Of a stretch of DNA of 64,000 nt, positions 17,753 through 27,097 are shown in pieces; within the stretch, counting starts at the first letter, position 1; every line of letters begins with the position of its first letter. The notes beneath the pieces were generated by a model. The model was not told the origin of the DNA. It did no database searches and saw only the letters and a list, made by a program, of their open reading frames with translations. The translations under genes and the position numbers were made by a program. The stretch is from Clostridium sp. BNL1100 (lineage in GTDB: Bacteria > Bacillota > Clostridia > Acetivibrionales > DSM-1351): positions 1,361,501-1,425,500 of the forward strand of contig NC_016791.1 of assembly GCF_000244875.1 (NCBI RefSeq), written 5' to 3'.

Positions 17753-17854
17753 CGATTTATTGAATTAAGTTTAGTATACTCATCTGGTAAAGTCAATCAA
17801 TACAAAAATAAAAATTAAATAAAAAGAATAAAATGTTTTGAAAGGAGTTAGATT

Positions 17855-19423
17855 ATGTCAGATATGTTTTGTTTTCAATGTGAACAAACCGCAGGAGGAA
17901 AAGGATGCACAGGAGGTGCAGGTGTCTGTGGTAAAAAAGCAGATACATCAAATTATCAGGATTTACTTACAGGTGCGATGATAGGACTTGCAAATACAGC
18001 ACAAAATGCTAAACCATCCGACCGTACTCATAAAACAATTATCGAAGGTCTGTTTATAACTATAACCAACGTAAGCTTTGACAATGCATCAATTCTTAGA
18101 CATATTGAAAAAGTTAATAGTGAAAAATTACATCTGGTTAACGGAGTTGCAGCACAGAACAACTACGATATGGAAAATCTTTGGAATGCTCATGAGGACA
18201 TTCGTTCTCTGAAATCTCTTATTTTGTTTGGAATCAGAGGAATGGCAGCTTATGCATACCACGCATTGGTTCTGGGATATTCCGATGAAGAGGTTAACAC
18301 ATTCTTCTACAAGGCACTGAGAGCCGTAGGAAGTGACATGTCTATTGACGAACTGCTCTCAATTGTTATGGAAATAGGGGAAGTTAATTTAAAGTGCATG
18401 GCTCTTCTTGATAAGGCCAATACAGAAACCTATGGAACGCCTGTACCGACTTCCGTACCAATGACTGTTGAAAAAGGTCCGTTCATTGTAATTTCAGGTC
18501 ACGATCTTTACGATTTATACCTTCTTTTGGAACAGACAAAGGATAAGGGAATCAATATTTACACTCATGGTGAGATGCTTCCAGCACATGCATATCCTAA
18601 GCTAAAAGCATACCCTCATTTAAAGGGTAACTTTGGTACAGCTTGGCAGAATCAGCAGAAGGAATTTGACAATCTTCCGGCGCCTGTACTGTTTACAACT
18701 AACTGTCTTATGCCTGTAAAGCCAAGCTACAGTGACAGAGTATTTACAACTGAGGTAGTTGCATATCCTGAAATGGTTCATATTGGAGACGAAAAGGACT
18801 TTACTCCTGTAATAAACAAGGCACTTGAACTTGGCGGATACAAGGAAGACACAAGGTTCACAGGCATCAACGGCGGTGATACATTAACAACCGGTTTTGC
18901 AAGAGGAACTGTTCTGTCAGTAGCAGATAAGGTAATTGATGCTGTTAAGGCAGGAGCAATAAAACACTTCTTCCTGGTAGGAGGCTGTGATGGTGCAAAG
19001 GTAGGAAGAAACTACTACACAGAATTTGTTCAGAAAACACCAAAGGATACAGTTATCCTGACACTTGCTTGCGGAAAGTACCGCTTTAATGACCTTGATA
19101 TCGGTGAAATAGGCGGACTTCCAAGAATCATGGATATGGGACAATGTAATGATGCATACAGTGCAATACAGGTTGCTGCTGCTCTGGCTAACGCTTTTGA
19201 GTGTGATATCAATGAATTGCCTTTATCACTGGTGCTTTCATGGTACGAACAGAAAGCTGTCTGCATATTGCTGACTCTGCTTTCTCTTGGAATTAAGAAT
19301 ATTTACCTTGGGCCTACACTGCCTGCCTTCGTTTCACAAAACGTATTAAATATATTAGTAGAGAAATTCAACATCAGCCCGATTTCTACCCCGGATGAGG
19401 ACTTGAAAAAGATTCTCGGATAA
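17855..19423 (+). CDS. hcp: Hydroxylamine reductase / hybrid cluster protein
   Basis: This 522-aa protein has the N-terminal cluster motif C6-x2-C9-x8-C18-x6-C25 of the class found in strict anaerobes (FCFQCEQTAGGKGC). It contains the HGEMLPAHAYP, FTTNCLMPV, GGCDGAKVGRNYY and ACGKYRFN motifs that ligate the hybrid [4Fe-2S-2O] cluster. It acts in the cytoplasm in NO/hydroxylamine detoxification; in other bacteria it is a high-affinity NO reductase or S-nitrosylase. The length is normal. It is preceded by AAAGGAG and divergent from an HcpR-like regulator. Confidence 0.95.
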   Translation: MSDMFCFQCEQTAGGKGCTGGAGVCGKKADTSNYQDLLTGAMIGLANTAQNAKPSDRTHKTIIEGLFITITNVSFDNASILRHIEKVNSEKLHLVNGVAAQNNYDMENLWNAHEDIRSLKSLILFGIRGMAAYAYHALVLGYSDEEVNTFFYKALRAVGSDMSIDELLSIVMEIGEVNLKCMALLDKANTETYGTPVPTSVPMTVEKGPFIVISGHDLYDLYLLLEQTKDKGINIYTHGEMLPAHAYPKLKAYPHLKGNFGTAWQNQQKEFDNLPAPVLFTTNCLMPVKPSYSDRVFTTEVVAYPEMVHIGDEKDFTPVINKALELGGYKEDTRFTGINGGDTLTTGFARGTVLSVADKVIDAVKAGAIKHFFLVGGCDGAKVGRNYYTEFVQKTPKDTVILTLACGKYRFNDLDIGEIGGLPRIMDMGQCNDAYSAIQVAAALANAFECDINELPLSLVLSWYEQKAVCILLTLLSLGIKNIYLGPTLPAFVSQNVLNILVEKFNISPISTPDEDLKKILG

Positions 19424-19439
19424 GCTTAAAGTCAATTTT

Positions 19440-19478
19440 CCCGGCCTTCCTATATGCCATGTGTTGTAAAAGGCCGGG
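19440..19478 (+). terminator. GC-rich hairpin after hcp
   Basis: CCCGGCCTT ... AAGGCCGGG is a 9-bp stem 17 bp after the stop, with no T-run. It may protect the 3' end or act together with the second hairpin at 19507. Confidence 0.5.
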
Positions 19479-19506
19479 ATTCTCCCAATATATAAAATAT
19501 ACTCTG

Positions 19507-19554
19507 GTTCAATCATTTATGATCCCAATACACATAGATGATTGGACTTTTTTA
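19507..19554 (+). terminator. Intrinsic terminator downstream of hcp
   Basis: The 15-bp stem (19507-19521 with 19533-19547, two or three G-U pairs) is followed by TTTTTTA. G-U pairs show it is meant for the forward-strand RNA. The rest of 19424-19733 holds no gene and leads to mscL. Confidence 0.8.
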
Positions 19555-19733
19555 TTAAGCAATACATTTTTCTTTATTCTAAATAAGATAGCTGTTCTGA
19601 AATTATCAGTTCAGAATAAGGCTTACGGTTTGACATCCGATTTACATATTTCACTACTTTAATGTATAATTCTTGTATATACTAATTTTACCTTAACAAT
19701 TAAAATACAAAATAATTAAAAAAGGATGCTGCT

Positions 19734-20153
19734 ATGAAAAAATCAAAATTTATTTCTGAATTCAAAGAGTTTATATCTAGAGGAAACGTGGTGGATCTGG
19801 CTGTGGGTGTAATAATTGGTTCTGCATTTACAGCCATAGTTAATTCACTTGTGAATCAAATCATTATGCCTGTTATCGGATTTATAATAGGCGGCATAAA
19901 TTTTTCTGATTTCAAATGGACTTTAAAACATGCAAAGGGAGACGTACCGGAAGTAGCCGTATATTTCGGCTCGTTTATCCAGCAAGTAGTTAATTTTCTC
20001 ATAATTGCTTTTGTAGTTTTTATGATGGTAAAGTTAATAAATATGCTAAAACGGAAAAAGGAAGATGAAGTAGAAGAAATAAAGGAAGAAAAAGTTTCAA
20101 AGGAAGAAATATTGCTTACGGAAATCAGAGATTTGCTGAGAAAGCAAATGTAG
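19734..20153 (+). CDS. mscL: Large-conductance mechanosensitive channel
   Basis: This 139-aa protein has the MscL signature. The N-terminal helix [31 protein letters not shown] (S1 and TM1 with the pore-lining GVIIGSAF) is followed by the periplasmic loop and TM2 (about 78-100: [19 protein letters not shown]). The cytoplasmic helix is highly charged ([14 protein letters not shown]) and ends LLRKQM. The homopentamer opens under hypo-osmotic shock. Length is normal. It is single-cistron with a terminator behind it. Confidence 0.96.
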   Translation: MKKSKFISEFKEFISRGNVVDLAVGVIIGSAFTAIVNSLVNQIIMPVIGFIIGGINFSDFKWTLKHAKGDVPEVAVYFGSFIQQVVNFLIIAFVVFMMVKLINMLKRKKEDEVEEIKEEKVSKEEILLTEIRDLLRKQM

Positions 20154-20175
20154 TACTATTTTAGGTATAAAAAGA

Positions 20176-20218
20176 GGCTGCTGCACTGTGAATAAAAATT
20201 ACTCATTGTGCAACAGCC
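20176..20218. terminator. Bidirectional terminator between mscL and the CAP-domain gene
   Basis: GGCTGCTGCAC ... GTGCAACAGCC (11-bp stem with one mismatch) has T-rich flanks on both strands, stronger on the reverse strand (CTTTTT). Confidence 0.75.
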
Positions 20219-20229
20219 GTTTTAAATTA

Positions 20230-21213
20230 TTATCCTATAAACTGCTGAGTCCAGTATAATCTTCCGCTGGAGTTCTTTGCTACTCCCACACCAATTTGTG
20301 TAAAGGATGATTTAAGGATGTTTGCCCTGTGTCCGGGTGAGTTCATCCAACCCTTCATTACCTGTTCAGGAGTGGTTTGTCCCATTGCAATGTTTTCACC
20401 TGCGGTTCTGTAGCTGATACCATATTTTTTCATCATATCAAACGGTGAGCCGTAAGTTGGTGAATTGTGATCAAAGTACCCCAATTTAGCCATATCCTGT
20501 GATTTAAGTGTTGCTGTTTTATTAACCTGAGCATTCATTGTTAAAGGCTTTAGACCATTTTTAGCTCTTTCTGCATTAACAAGTTCAACAACTCTCTTCT
20601 GGAAAGCTGCATAGTCACCGCTTACTGCTGGAGTTGAAGCAGGCTTTTGTGTGGCCGGTTTGGAAGCTGATGGTTTTGATGCAGCAGGCTTAGCTGCTGA
20701 TGACCCCGAATTCAATAATGAATTCAATGCTGACTGAATAGTTGAATAATTCGAATTTTTGGCAGTTGAGTTATTACAATTCTTTGTATATGCTATTGCT
20801 TGCAGCTTATCCATAATACCTGCTGATTCGATATTATTATTGGTAGCTGTAGTCGGCTGATTATAATTGTTTGTAGCTGTAGTTGGCTGATTATAATTGT
20901 TTGTTGCTGTAGTTTTGGTTGGGCAATTTGTTGATTTTGAAGTATTAGCGGTCACGTTGTTAACTGCTGATTTGTTAACTGCCGCTGTATTTGAGTCATC
21001 TTTATTTTGTGCTGTAGATTGTGAAACTTTAGATATAATTGACTCTAATGCTTTGGATGGTGCTGTAGTTGATTGGCTGATATTTGTTGTATCTTGTGCA
21101 GCAATACTTTCAGCTTTTGTATTTCCGATTGCAAAACCGTTAAAAGCAAATGCTGATGCGAAAATAGCACATGCAGCTACACTTGAAATTACTATAGATG
21201 ATTTTTTATTCAT
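20230..21213 (-). CDS. Secreted CAP/SCP-domain protein (YkwD-like)
   Basis: This 327-aa protein has a signal peptide (MNKKSSIVISSVAACAIFASAFAF, cut probably after residues 28-34). A long low-complexity Ser/Thr/Asn/Ala linker (about 35-195) contains two exact NNYNQPTTAT repeats, and then Ala-Lys-Pro repeats. The C-terminal CAP domain (about 202-327) has VVELVNAERAKNGLKPL, HNSPTYGSPFDMM, AGENIAMGQTTPEQVMKGWMNSPGHRANIL and IGVGV. Members are extracellular or wall-associated, and some occur in spore coats. The catalytic status is unclear. The gene is preceded by a GC-rich structured leader candidate (21327-21461). Confidence 0.9.
   Translation of the reverse strand: MNKKSSIVISSVAACAIFASAFAFNGFAIGNTKAESIAAQDTTNISQSTTAPSKALESIISKVSQSTAQNKDDSNTAAVNKSAVNNVTANTSKSTNCPTKTTATNNYNQPTTATNNYNQPTTATNNNIESAGIMDKLQAIAYTKNCNNSTAKNSNYSTIQSALNSLLNSGSSAAKPAASKPSASKPATQKPASTPAVSGDYAAFQKRVVELVNAERAKNGLKPLTMNAQVNKTATLKSQDMAKLGYFDHNSPTYGSPFDMMKKYGISYRTAGENIAMGQTTPEQVMKGWMNSPGHRANILKSSFTQIGVGVAKNSSGRLYWTQQFIG
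20843..20902. repeat. Tandem 30-bp repeat inside the CAP-domain gene
   Basis: There are two consecutive copies of a 30-bp unit (start GTAGCTGTAGT), differing at one base, with a third partial copy after 20902. They encode NNYNQPTTAT-type repeats in the linker and are prone to copy-number change. Confidence 0.85.
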
Positions 21214-21326
21214 ATCTTACCTCCATTAGTTTCGATTAATTTTACGTTCGTTCCTTCTTCTTGCCCATAATCAGCGTTTTTGTGACGTTGCTTCTGCCAA
21301 AAGAATTATCAGCGTAATATTCATCA

Positions 21327-21461
21327 GCCTACCGGGGTATGGACATTATGTTAACATTCATACCCGGATGTAACAACCCCCCAATTATTTACAGTGAGTA
21401 TGCTTATATCTGTTCAACGGCGTGGCTTCTGGGTGCAGGCCTTACCCACAGCGGGATAGGC
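21327..21461 (-). ncRNA. Candidate structured 5' leader or small RNA (unclassified)
   Basis: This GC-rich island lies in an otherwise AT-rich 389-bp intergenic gap. A closing helix GCCTACC (21327-21333) with GGATAGGC (21454-21461) encloses a 9-bp hairpin CCGGGGTATG ... CATACCCGG (21332-21367) and a TGGGT ... ACCCA hairpin (about 21430-21447). The reverse strand would place it as the long 5' leader of the CAP-domain gene, but the strand is not certain. It did not match the riboswitch consensus sequences I know (c-di-GMP-I, c-di-AMP, cobalamin, T-box). Confidence 0.4.
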
Positions 21462-21602
21462 AGACTATTACTTTCTTTTAAAACTTTTGAAGGTTAGTTA
21501 ATATTACTATTTTTTTTATTGGAATTGGACGATGTATTGTTTACTTTTAATAAATAAGGGTATTAATATATTCGTAAAATGCATGTTGAAAGGTGAGACG
21601 TT

Positions 21603-22421
21603 ATGGAATGGTTGAATAATCAAAATCCCGTATTACTGGCGCTTTTTGCTACATTGGCAACTTGGGCGCTAACAGCATTGGGAGCTGCAATGGTTTTCTT
21701 TTTCAAAGAAATAAACCAACGCCTGCTTAATACAATGCTTGGTTTTGCAGCAGGAGTAATGATTGCGGCAAGCTTTTGGTCTTTGCTGGCTCCTGCAATA
21801 GAAATGGCGGAAAATTCATCAAAAATACCTGCATGGCTTGTTGCCGCTTTAGGCTTTATAGGAGGTGCGGTTTTTCTCTACATGGCCGATAAGATTATTC
21901 CGCATATGCATTTAAATTCTAAAGATGGGGAAAGCGAAGGAATATCAACAAAGCTGAGGCGAAGTATACTACTTGTATTTTCGATAACTTTACATAATAT
22001 ACCTGAGGGACTTGCAGTAGGAGTAGCTTTCGGAGCTGCGGCAAATGGATTTAATAATATAACCTTGTTGTCTGCGATTGCAGTTGCTATGGGAATTGGA
22101 ATTCAGAATTTTCCGGAGGGCGCCGCCGTGTCAATACCATTAAGGCGGGAGGGTTTATCCCGTACAAAAAGCTTTCTATACGGGCAAGCTTCGGGCATTG
22201 TTGAGCCAATTGCAGGTGTTTTGGGTGCCGCACTTGTAATGTATGTGCAGCCTATCCTTCCTTACGCACTTGCTTTTGCGGCTGGAGCAATGATATTTGT
22301 TGTTGTGGAAGAACTTATTCCGGAAGCCCAGAGCGGAAGCCACAAAAGCACACATATGGCCACCGCAGGATGTATTATAGGTTTTACAGTAATGATGATA
22401 CTGGATGTTGCCCTTGGATAG
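21603..22421 (+). CDS. ZIP family metal transporter (ZupT/GufA type)
   Basis: This 272-aa membrane protein has about 8 helices. The metal-binding ZIP signatures are in helix 4 (HNIPEGLAVGVAFG, about residues 137-150) and helix 5 (NFPEGAAVSIPLRREG, about 169-184). A short cytosolic loop with HMHLNSKDGESEG follows helix 3. It imports divalent metals such as zinc, iron or manganese into the cytoplasm; the metal cannot be told. It starts behind AAAGGTGAG and is convergent with the AraC gene 7 bp away. Confidence 0.92.
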   Translation: MEWLNNQNPVLLALFATLATWALTALGAAMVFFFKEINQRLLNTMLGFAAGVMIAASFWSLLAPAIEMAENSSKIPAWLVAALGFIGGAVFLYMADKIIPHMHLNSKDGESEGISTKLRRSILLVFSITLHNIPEGLAVGVAFGAAANGFNNITLLSAIAVAMGIGIQNFPEGAAVSIPLRREGLSRTKSFLYGQASGIVEPIAGVLGAALVMYVQPILPYALAFAAGAMIFVVVEELIPEAQSGSHKSTHMATAGCIIGFTVMMILDVALG

Positions 22422-22428
22422 GCATATA

Positions 22429-23286
22429 TCAGCCGGCGTTTTTTCTTTTTTCCATTGAGGGCGGAATTCCGTAGTATTTCTTATAAAGCTTACTGAAATA
22501 AAAGGCATCATCATAACCGACGCTTCTAGCAACGGTTTTAATAGGCATGTCTCCTGATATCAGCAGTTCCCGAGCTTTTGTAAGGCGAATCCTTATTAAA
22601 TGATTTATCGGAGATTCACCCGTCTCCTCCTTGAATATTTTAGAGATATAAACAGGGCTTAGATACATATTGTGTGCTATTCTATATAGAGAAATCTGCT
22701 TCATATAATTTGAACTCAGATACTCAAGTATATCATTTACAATATATGTTTTTTCGGAGGTTTGAATATCAAGCCTTGTTTTTTCCGTTCTTTCCTTATT
22801 TGCAGTCATTCCCCTGTGCAACAGTGCAGTCAATTTCATTATACTGCTTTTTATAAACAAGTCGCAGTAAGGCTCGTTTTTTTCCTGTTCGCTTATTGTT
22901 TCATTAATACACTTTATAATTTCTGGCTGATGAATGGGCAAACTAAAAACGGGCTGGGAGGATGGTTCAATAAGGAAATTTTCAGGAAGTTCCTTAAACT
23001 GTAAATTGCTTAATGCATAATTAAACTCCTCAATATTAACTCCCTCAGGAATAATCTTTTTATGTTTTACACCGGGGTTTATAATAATAATATTCCCTTT
23101 GGCTACTTCATATAATTTATCATCTATTATATATGTAAAATAACCCGACAGGATAATTTTAACTTCGGTATAGTCGTGTGTATGCAGTGTAACATGGCTT
23201 TCGGAATTAACCATATTAATGAATGCATATAGTAATGTCGGATTAAAATTTTCGGCACAGATTTCCGGCTTACACAAAAGAATCAC
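22429..23286 (-). CDS. AraC family transcriptional regulator
   Basis: This protein is about 285 aa from GTG 23286. TTG 23277 is better spaced from AGGGGTG and may be the true start. An N-terminal cupin sensor domain (HTHDYTEVKIILSG ... GNIIIINPGVKHKK, about residues 34-80) is followed by two C-terminal AraC helix-turn-helices (about 185-280). The second helix-turn-helix contains AHNMYLSPVYISKIFKEETG, and the family ending AFYFSKLYKKYYGIPPSM is clear. Divergent from the ABC exporter pair with 202 bp between, so it is the likely activator of that operon. Cupin AraC proteins often bind sugars or small ligands; here drug or peptide sensing is possible. Confidence 0.88.
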   Translation of the reverse strand: MILLCKPEICAENFNPTLLYAFINMVNSESHVTLHTHDYTEVKIILSGYFTYIIDDKLYEVAKGNIIIINPGVKHKKIIPEGVNIEEFNYALSNLQFKELPENFLIEPSSQPVFSLPIHQPEIIKCINETISEQEKNEPYCDLFIKSSIMKLTALLHRGMTANKERTEKTRLDIQTSEKTYIVNDILEYLSSNYMKQISLYRIAHNMYLSPVYISKIFKEETGESPINHLIRIRLTKARELLISGDMPIKTVARSVGYDDAFYFSKLYKKYYGIPPSMEKRKNAG

Positions 23287-23488
23287 CCCTGTTGTTTACA
23301 ATATATATGGTGCAGAGTAATCCTATCTTACCACAAACTAAATTTTATTCCAATCGGTAAACTATGAAATTAAGTCTATTAATATTGATAAAAATGTACA
23401 TTACCAGATAAAGAATATCCATTCCATAAGAAAACTTATCAATTATAATTAATAAAGATAATTAATGGCATTGTGAAAGGGATTTATT

Positions 23489-25234
23489 ATGGAAAATGTA
23501 AAGTGGGTTTGGAAGTATATAAAAAAATATAAACTCCGAATGTGTATTGCCTTGATATTTGTATTGGTGGCTTCCGCTCTTAGTATGGTAACCCCATATG
23601 TCTCCGGAATAATAATTGACAAGGTAATTAAGCAAAGCCATCACAGCATGCTTTTAAAACTGTGTATGCTTATGTTGGGAGCTACAATTTTAAAATCTAT
23701 AATCAGGTTCTCATATCAGATTATGTTTGAAACCATATCCCAGGGAGCTTATATGAAAATCAGGGAGAGTATGTACCAAAAGCTTCAAAATATGGATTTC
23801 AAATTTTTTGACACCACCAGAACCGGTGACATTATGGCAAGAATGACAGGTGATATGGAAACAGTACGTCATCTTATTTCATGGGTAATATACATGGTTT
23901 TTGAAAACGCTACAATATTTATTTTTGCCGTAACACTGTTATTCACTATCAACTGGCAGTTTACTCTGGCCATGCTTCTCGTTGTACCTTTTCTGGCATG
24001 GGCTGCAATAAGGCTGGCAGGTGACGTTAGACCAACTTTCTCTGCAATAAGGGAACAATTTTCCAGGCTCAATTCCGTTGTACAGGAAAATATAAGTGGA
24101 AACAGGGTTATAAAGGCATTTGCAACAGAATACATAGAAATAAACAAATTTGACAAGGAAAACGAAGACTATCGTAAGAGAAACATGGATTCCGCAAAAG
24201 TATGGTCAAAATATCTTCCGATTATAGATGCTCTGGCAGGAACTCTTTCACTGATTATTTTGATTGTGGGGGGAATACTTACAATTAATAATAAAATATC
24301 AATAGGCGAGTTGGTAACCTTTAACTCTATAGTATGGGCACTGGGTAATCCAATGAGGAACTTCGGCTGGCTTATTAATGACATACAAAGATTCAATGCA
24401 TCTGCAGACAAGATACGTGAATATCTGAATAATGAATCAGCAATAAGCAATATAGCAAAGCCCGCTAAAAAAGAAATTACAGGATTTATTGAATTCAAAA
24501 ATGTCAGCTTCGGTTATGATAATGACGAAGTATTGAAAAATGTCAGCCTCAAAGCCAAGCCGGGGGAAACAGTTGCAATAATTGGCCCCACAGGTTCAGG
24601 AAAATCCACCCTTGTAAACCTGATATGCAGATTTTATGATTGCAGCGAAGGAGAAGTACTGGTTGATAATGTAAATGTAAAGGATATGGATTTAAGGACA
24701 CTTCGTTCAAAAGTTTCAGTTGCAATGCAAGACGTATTCCTTTTTTCAGATACTATTGAAGGGAATATCGCTTATGGTGTGCCTGATGCTCCATATGAGA
24801 GCGTAAAGCAGGCAGCCGGTATAGCAGATGCCGATGATTTTATATCATCCTTGCCTGAAGGCTATGATACCATCATAGGAGAACGCGGAGTCGGACTTTC
24901 CGGCGGTCAGAGACAGAGAATCGCTTTAGCGAGGGCAATACTAAAAGACCCGTCTATACTTATACTGGACGATACAACATCCAGTGTCGACATGGAAACG
25001 GAATTTGAAATTCACAGGACACTAAGGTCCTTTTACAATAATAAAACCACTTTTATTATTGCACACAGAATATCATCCGTAAAAAATGCAGACAAAATTA
25101 TTGTATTGAATGGCGGACAGATAATTGAGCAGGGAACGCATAAGGAACTGCTGAATTTAAAGGGTTATTACTACAATGTTTACCAAAGCCAGTACGGAGA
25201 CTTTGACGGACTTGATGAAAAGGAGGTGGGCTAA
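23489..25234 (+). CDS. ABC exporter half-transporter, subunit with degenerate Walker B Glu
   Basis: This 581-aa protein has an N-terminal six-helix exporter domain (residues 1-315) and an NBD (about 335-575). It has Walker A GPTGSGKST, an intact signature LSGGQRQRIALARA and Walker B ILILDDTTSSVD, where the usual catalytic Glu is Asp. The downstream gene starts immediately after the stop. Together they form a heterodimeric exporter of the BmrCD/TM287-288 type, which move drugs or lipid-like substrates out of the cell. The specific substrate cannot be told. Confidence 0.93.
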   Translation: MENVKWVWKYIKKYKLRMCIALIFVLVASALSMVTPYVSGIIIDKVIKQSHHSMLLKLCMLMLGATILKSIIRFSYQIMFETISQGAYMKIRESMYQKLQNMDFKFFDTTRTGDIMARMTGDMETVRHLISWVIYMVFENATIFIFAVTLLFTINWQFTLAMLLVVPFLAWAAIRLAGDVRPTFSAIREQFSRLNSVVQENISGNRVIKAFATEYIEINKFDKENEDYRKRNMDSAKVWSKYLPIIDALAGTLSLIILIVGGILTINNKISIGELVTFNSIVWALGNPMRNFGWLINDIQRFNASADKIREYLNNESAISNIAKPAKKEITGFIEFKNVSFGYDNDEVLKNVSLKAKPGETVAIIGPTGSGKSTLVNLICRFYDCSEGEVLVDNVNVKDMDLRTLRSKVSVAMQDVFLFSDTIEGNIAYGVPDAPYESVKQAAGIADADDFISSLPEGYDTIIGERGVGLSGGQRQRIALARAILKDPSILILDDTTSSVDMETEFEIHRTLRSFYNNKTTFIIAHRISSVKNADKIIVLNGGQIIEQGTHKELLNLKGYYYNVYQSQYGDFDGLDEKEVG

Positions 25235-27013
25235 ATGGCAAGAAACAAATATGATGTTGATGAAGAATTATTAACAAAATTCAAAATGAAAGACCTTATA
25301 AGACTTTTAAAGTACTTGAAGCCATACAAGATTACAATGTTTGTAACAGTCTTATTGATGCTTACTGCAAGCGTTGCAAACCTTATCGGCCCGCTTCTTG
25401 TACAGAATGCAATAGATTACAAGATACCTGCCGACGATATAAAGGGACTGATTATTTTATCAGGAATTTTCGTAGTAACTCTGATAGTAAATGCGATATG
25501 TTTTAAATTCAGGGTAATACTCATGTCTCAGCTTGGAAACAATGTAGTCAAAAAGATAAGGGAAGACATATTCTATAAGATTCAGAAACTTCCTTTTTCT
25601 TATTATGACAGCCGTCCCCACGGAAAAATACTTGTAAGAGTCGTAAATTATGTAAACTCACTTAGCGACCTGCTTACAAATGGCTTTATAAACTTTATAA
25701 CAGACATGTTCACCCTTGTATGCATAATAGTTTTCATGCTTTTTATAAATGTGAAGCTTACCTTAATCAGTATGATTGGGCTTCCACCATTGTTTATATG
25801 CATAATGCTAATAAAAAATATTCAGAGGAAAAATACACAGGCATTGAGCATGAAGCAGTCAAACCTCAACGCCTATATACATGAAAGCATATGTGGTGTA
25901 AAGGTAACTCAGTCCTTTGCAAGAGAGGAACAGAACCAAGGTATCTTTCATGAACTAAATAAGATTTACAGAAGGGCATGGATGAGATTTGTAAAAGCCA
26001 ATTTCATATTGTGGCCCATAATAGAAACCATTTCAACAATCGGTATAATAATACTGTATTTCGGCGGAATATTCTGGGTAAAGGGGATAACCATAGGGGT
26101 TCTGATTGCATTTACAAGCTATGTTTCAAGGTTCTGGCAGCCTATAAGCAATCTGGGGAATTTCTACAACGCAATGATAAATGCCATGGCATATCTTGAA
26201 AGAATATTTGAGACACTGGATGAGGAGGTTTCTATAGAGAATCTGCCGGGAGCCATTCCAATGCCTGAGGTAAAGGGAGCAGTGGAATTCAGAAGTGTAG
26301 GTTTTTGCTATGAGGAAGGTAAAAAGATTCTTGATAATATAAACTTCAGATTCCAGCCGGGAAGCACAATAGCATTGGTAGGCCCCACCGGAGCCGGAAA
26401 GAGTACGATAATTAATCTTCTGAGCAGGTTCTATGATGTTCAGGAGGGGGAGGTGCTGATTGACGGCATAAACATAAGAGAAGTACAGCTTGAGTCTCTG
26501 CGAAAACAGATGGGAGTAATGCTGCAAGATACCTTCCTTTTCTCGGGTACGGTTATGAGCAATATAAAATATGCAAGACCGGATGCTACAGATGAAGAGG
26601 CCATCAGGGCTGCAAAAACAGTTTGTGCACATGAATTCATTATGAATATGCCAAATGGCTACTACACTGAAATAAATGAAAGGGGTACAAGGCTTTCAAT
26701 TGGCGAAAGGCAGCTTATATCCTTTGCAAGGGCACTTCTGGCAGACCCCAGAATACTGATACTGGACGAAGCAACCTCCAGCATTGATACAAGAACGGAG
26801 CTTGCACTGCAAAAAGGGCTTCAGGGCCTTCTGGTGGGAAGAACCTCATTTATTATAGCCCACAGGCTCTCAACAATAAAAAATGCCCATTGTATTATGT
26901 ATGTAGACAACGGTTCAATTGTTGAAAGGGGAACACACGATGAGCTAATGGCGGCGAGAGGACACTATTACACATTATACAATTCTCAATTCAGTGTTAT
27001 GGAAGCAGGATAA
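25235..27013 (+). CDS. ABC exporter half-transporter, subunit with degenerate signature
   Basis: This 592-aa protein has the same layout as its partner. Its NBD has Walker A GPTGAGKST and a canonical Walker B ILILDEATSSID with the catalytic Glu, but the signature reads LSIGERQ and not LSGGQRQ. Since the Asp of subunit 1 and this degenerate signature line the same composite site, the transporter has one canonical and one degenerate ATP site, as known for asymmetric heterodimeric exporters. The transmembrane domain covers about residues 25-330. There is no gap to the preceding gene. Confidence 0.93.
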   Translation: MARNKYDVDEELLTKFKMKDLIRLLKYLKPYKITMFVTVLLMLTASVANLIGPLLVQNAIDYKIPADDIKGLIILSGIFVVTLIVNAICFKFRVILMSQLGNNVVKKIREDIFYKIQKLPFSYYDSRPHGKILVRVVNYVNSLSDLLTNGFINFITDMFTLVCIIVFMLFINVKLTLISMIGLPPLFICIMLIKNIQRKNTQALSMKQSNLNAYIHESICGVKVTQSFAREEQNQGIFHELNKIYRRAWMRFVKANFILWPIIETISTIGIIILYFGGIFWVKGITIGVLIAFTSYVSRFWQPISNLGNFYNAMINAMAYLERIFETLDEEVSIENLPGAIPMPEVKGAVEFRSVGFCYEEGKKILDNINFRFQPGSTIALVGPTGAGKSTIINLLSRFYDVQEGEVLIDGINIREVQLESLRKQMGVMLQDTFLFSGTVMSNIKYARPDATDEEAIRAAKTVCAHEFIMNMPNGYYTEINERGTRLSIGERQLISFARALLADPRILILDEATSSIDTRTELALQKGLQGLLVGRTSFIIAHRLSTIKNAHCIMYVDNGSIVERGTHDELMAARGHYYTLYNSQFSVMEAG

Positions 27014-27097
27014 AAGTGTTTACATTATATATTATATTGAATTATTATATAGTTAAATATATAGCAATATAGAATGAAATTACAGGAGGATATAACA

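Noticed and set aside
20843-20914. CRISPR-like repeats
   Set aside because: Contiguous tandem 30-bp units without spacers, inside a coding region for a low-complexity linker.
21262-21480. c-di-GMP-I, c-di-AMP or cobalamin riboswitch
   Set aside because: The core sequence motifs of those classes that I know were not found on either strand.
24169-24498. Reverse ORFs inside the ABC genes and other core genes
   Set aside because: Antisense shadows of strong coding sequence, no SD, no plausible protein features.
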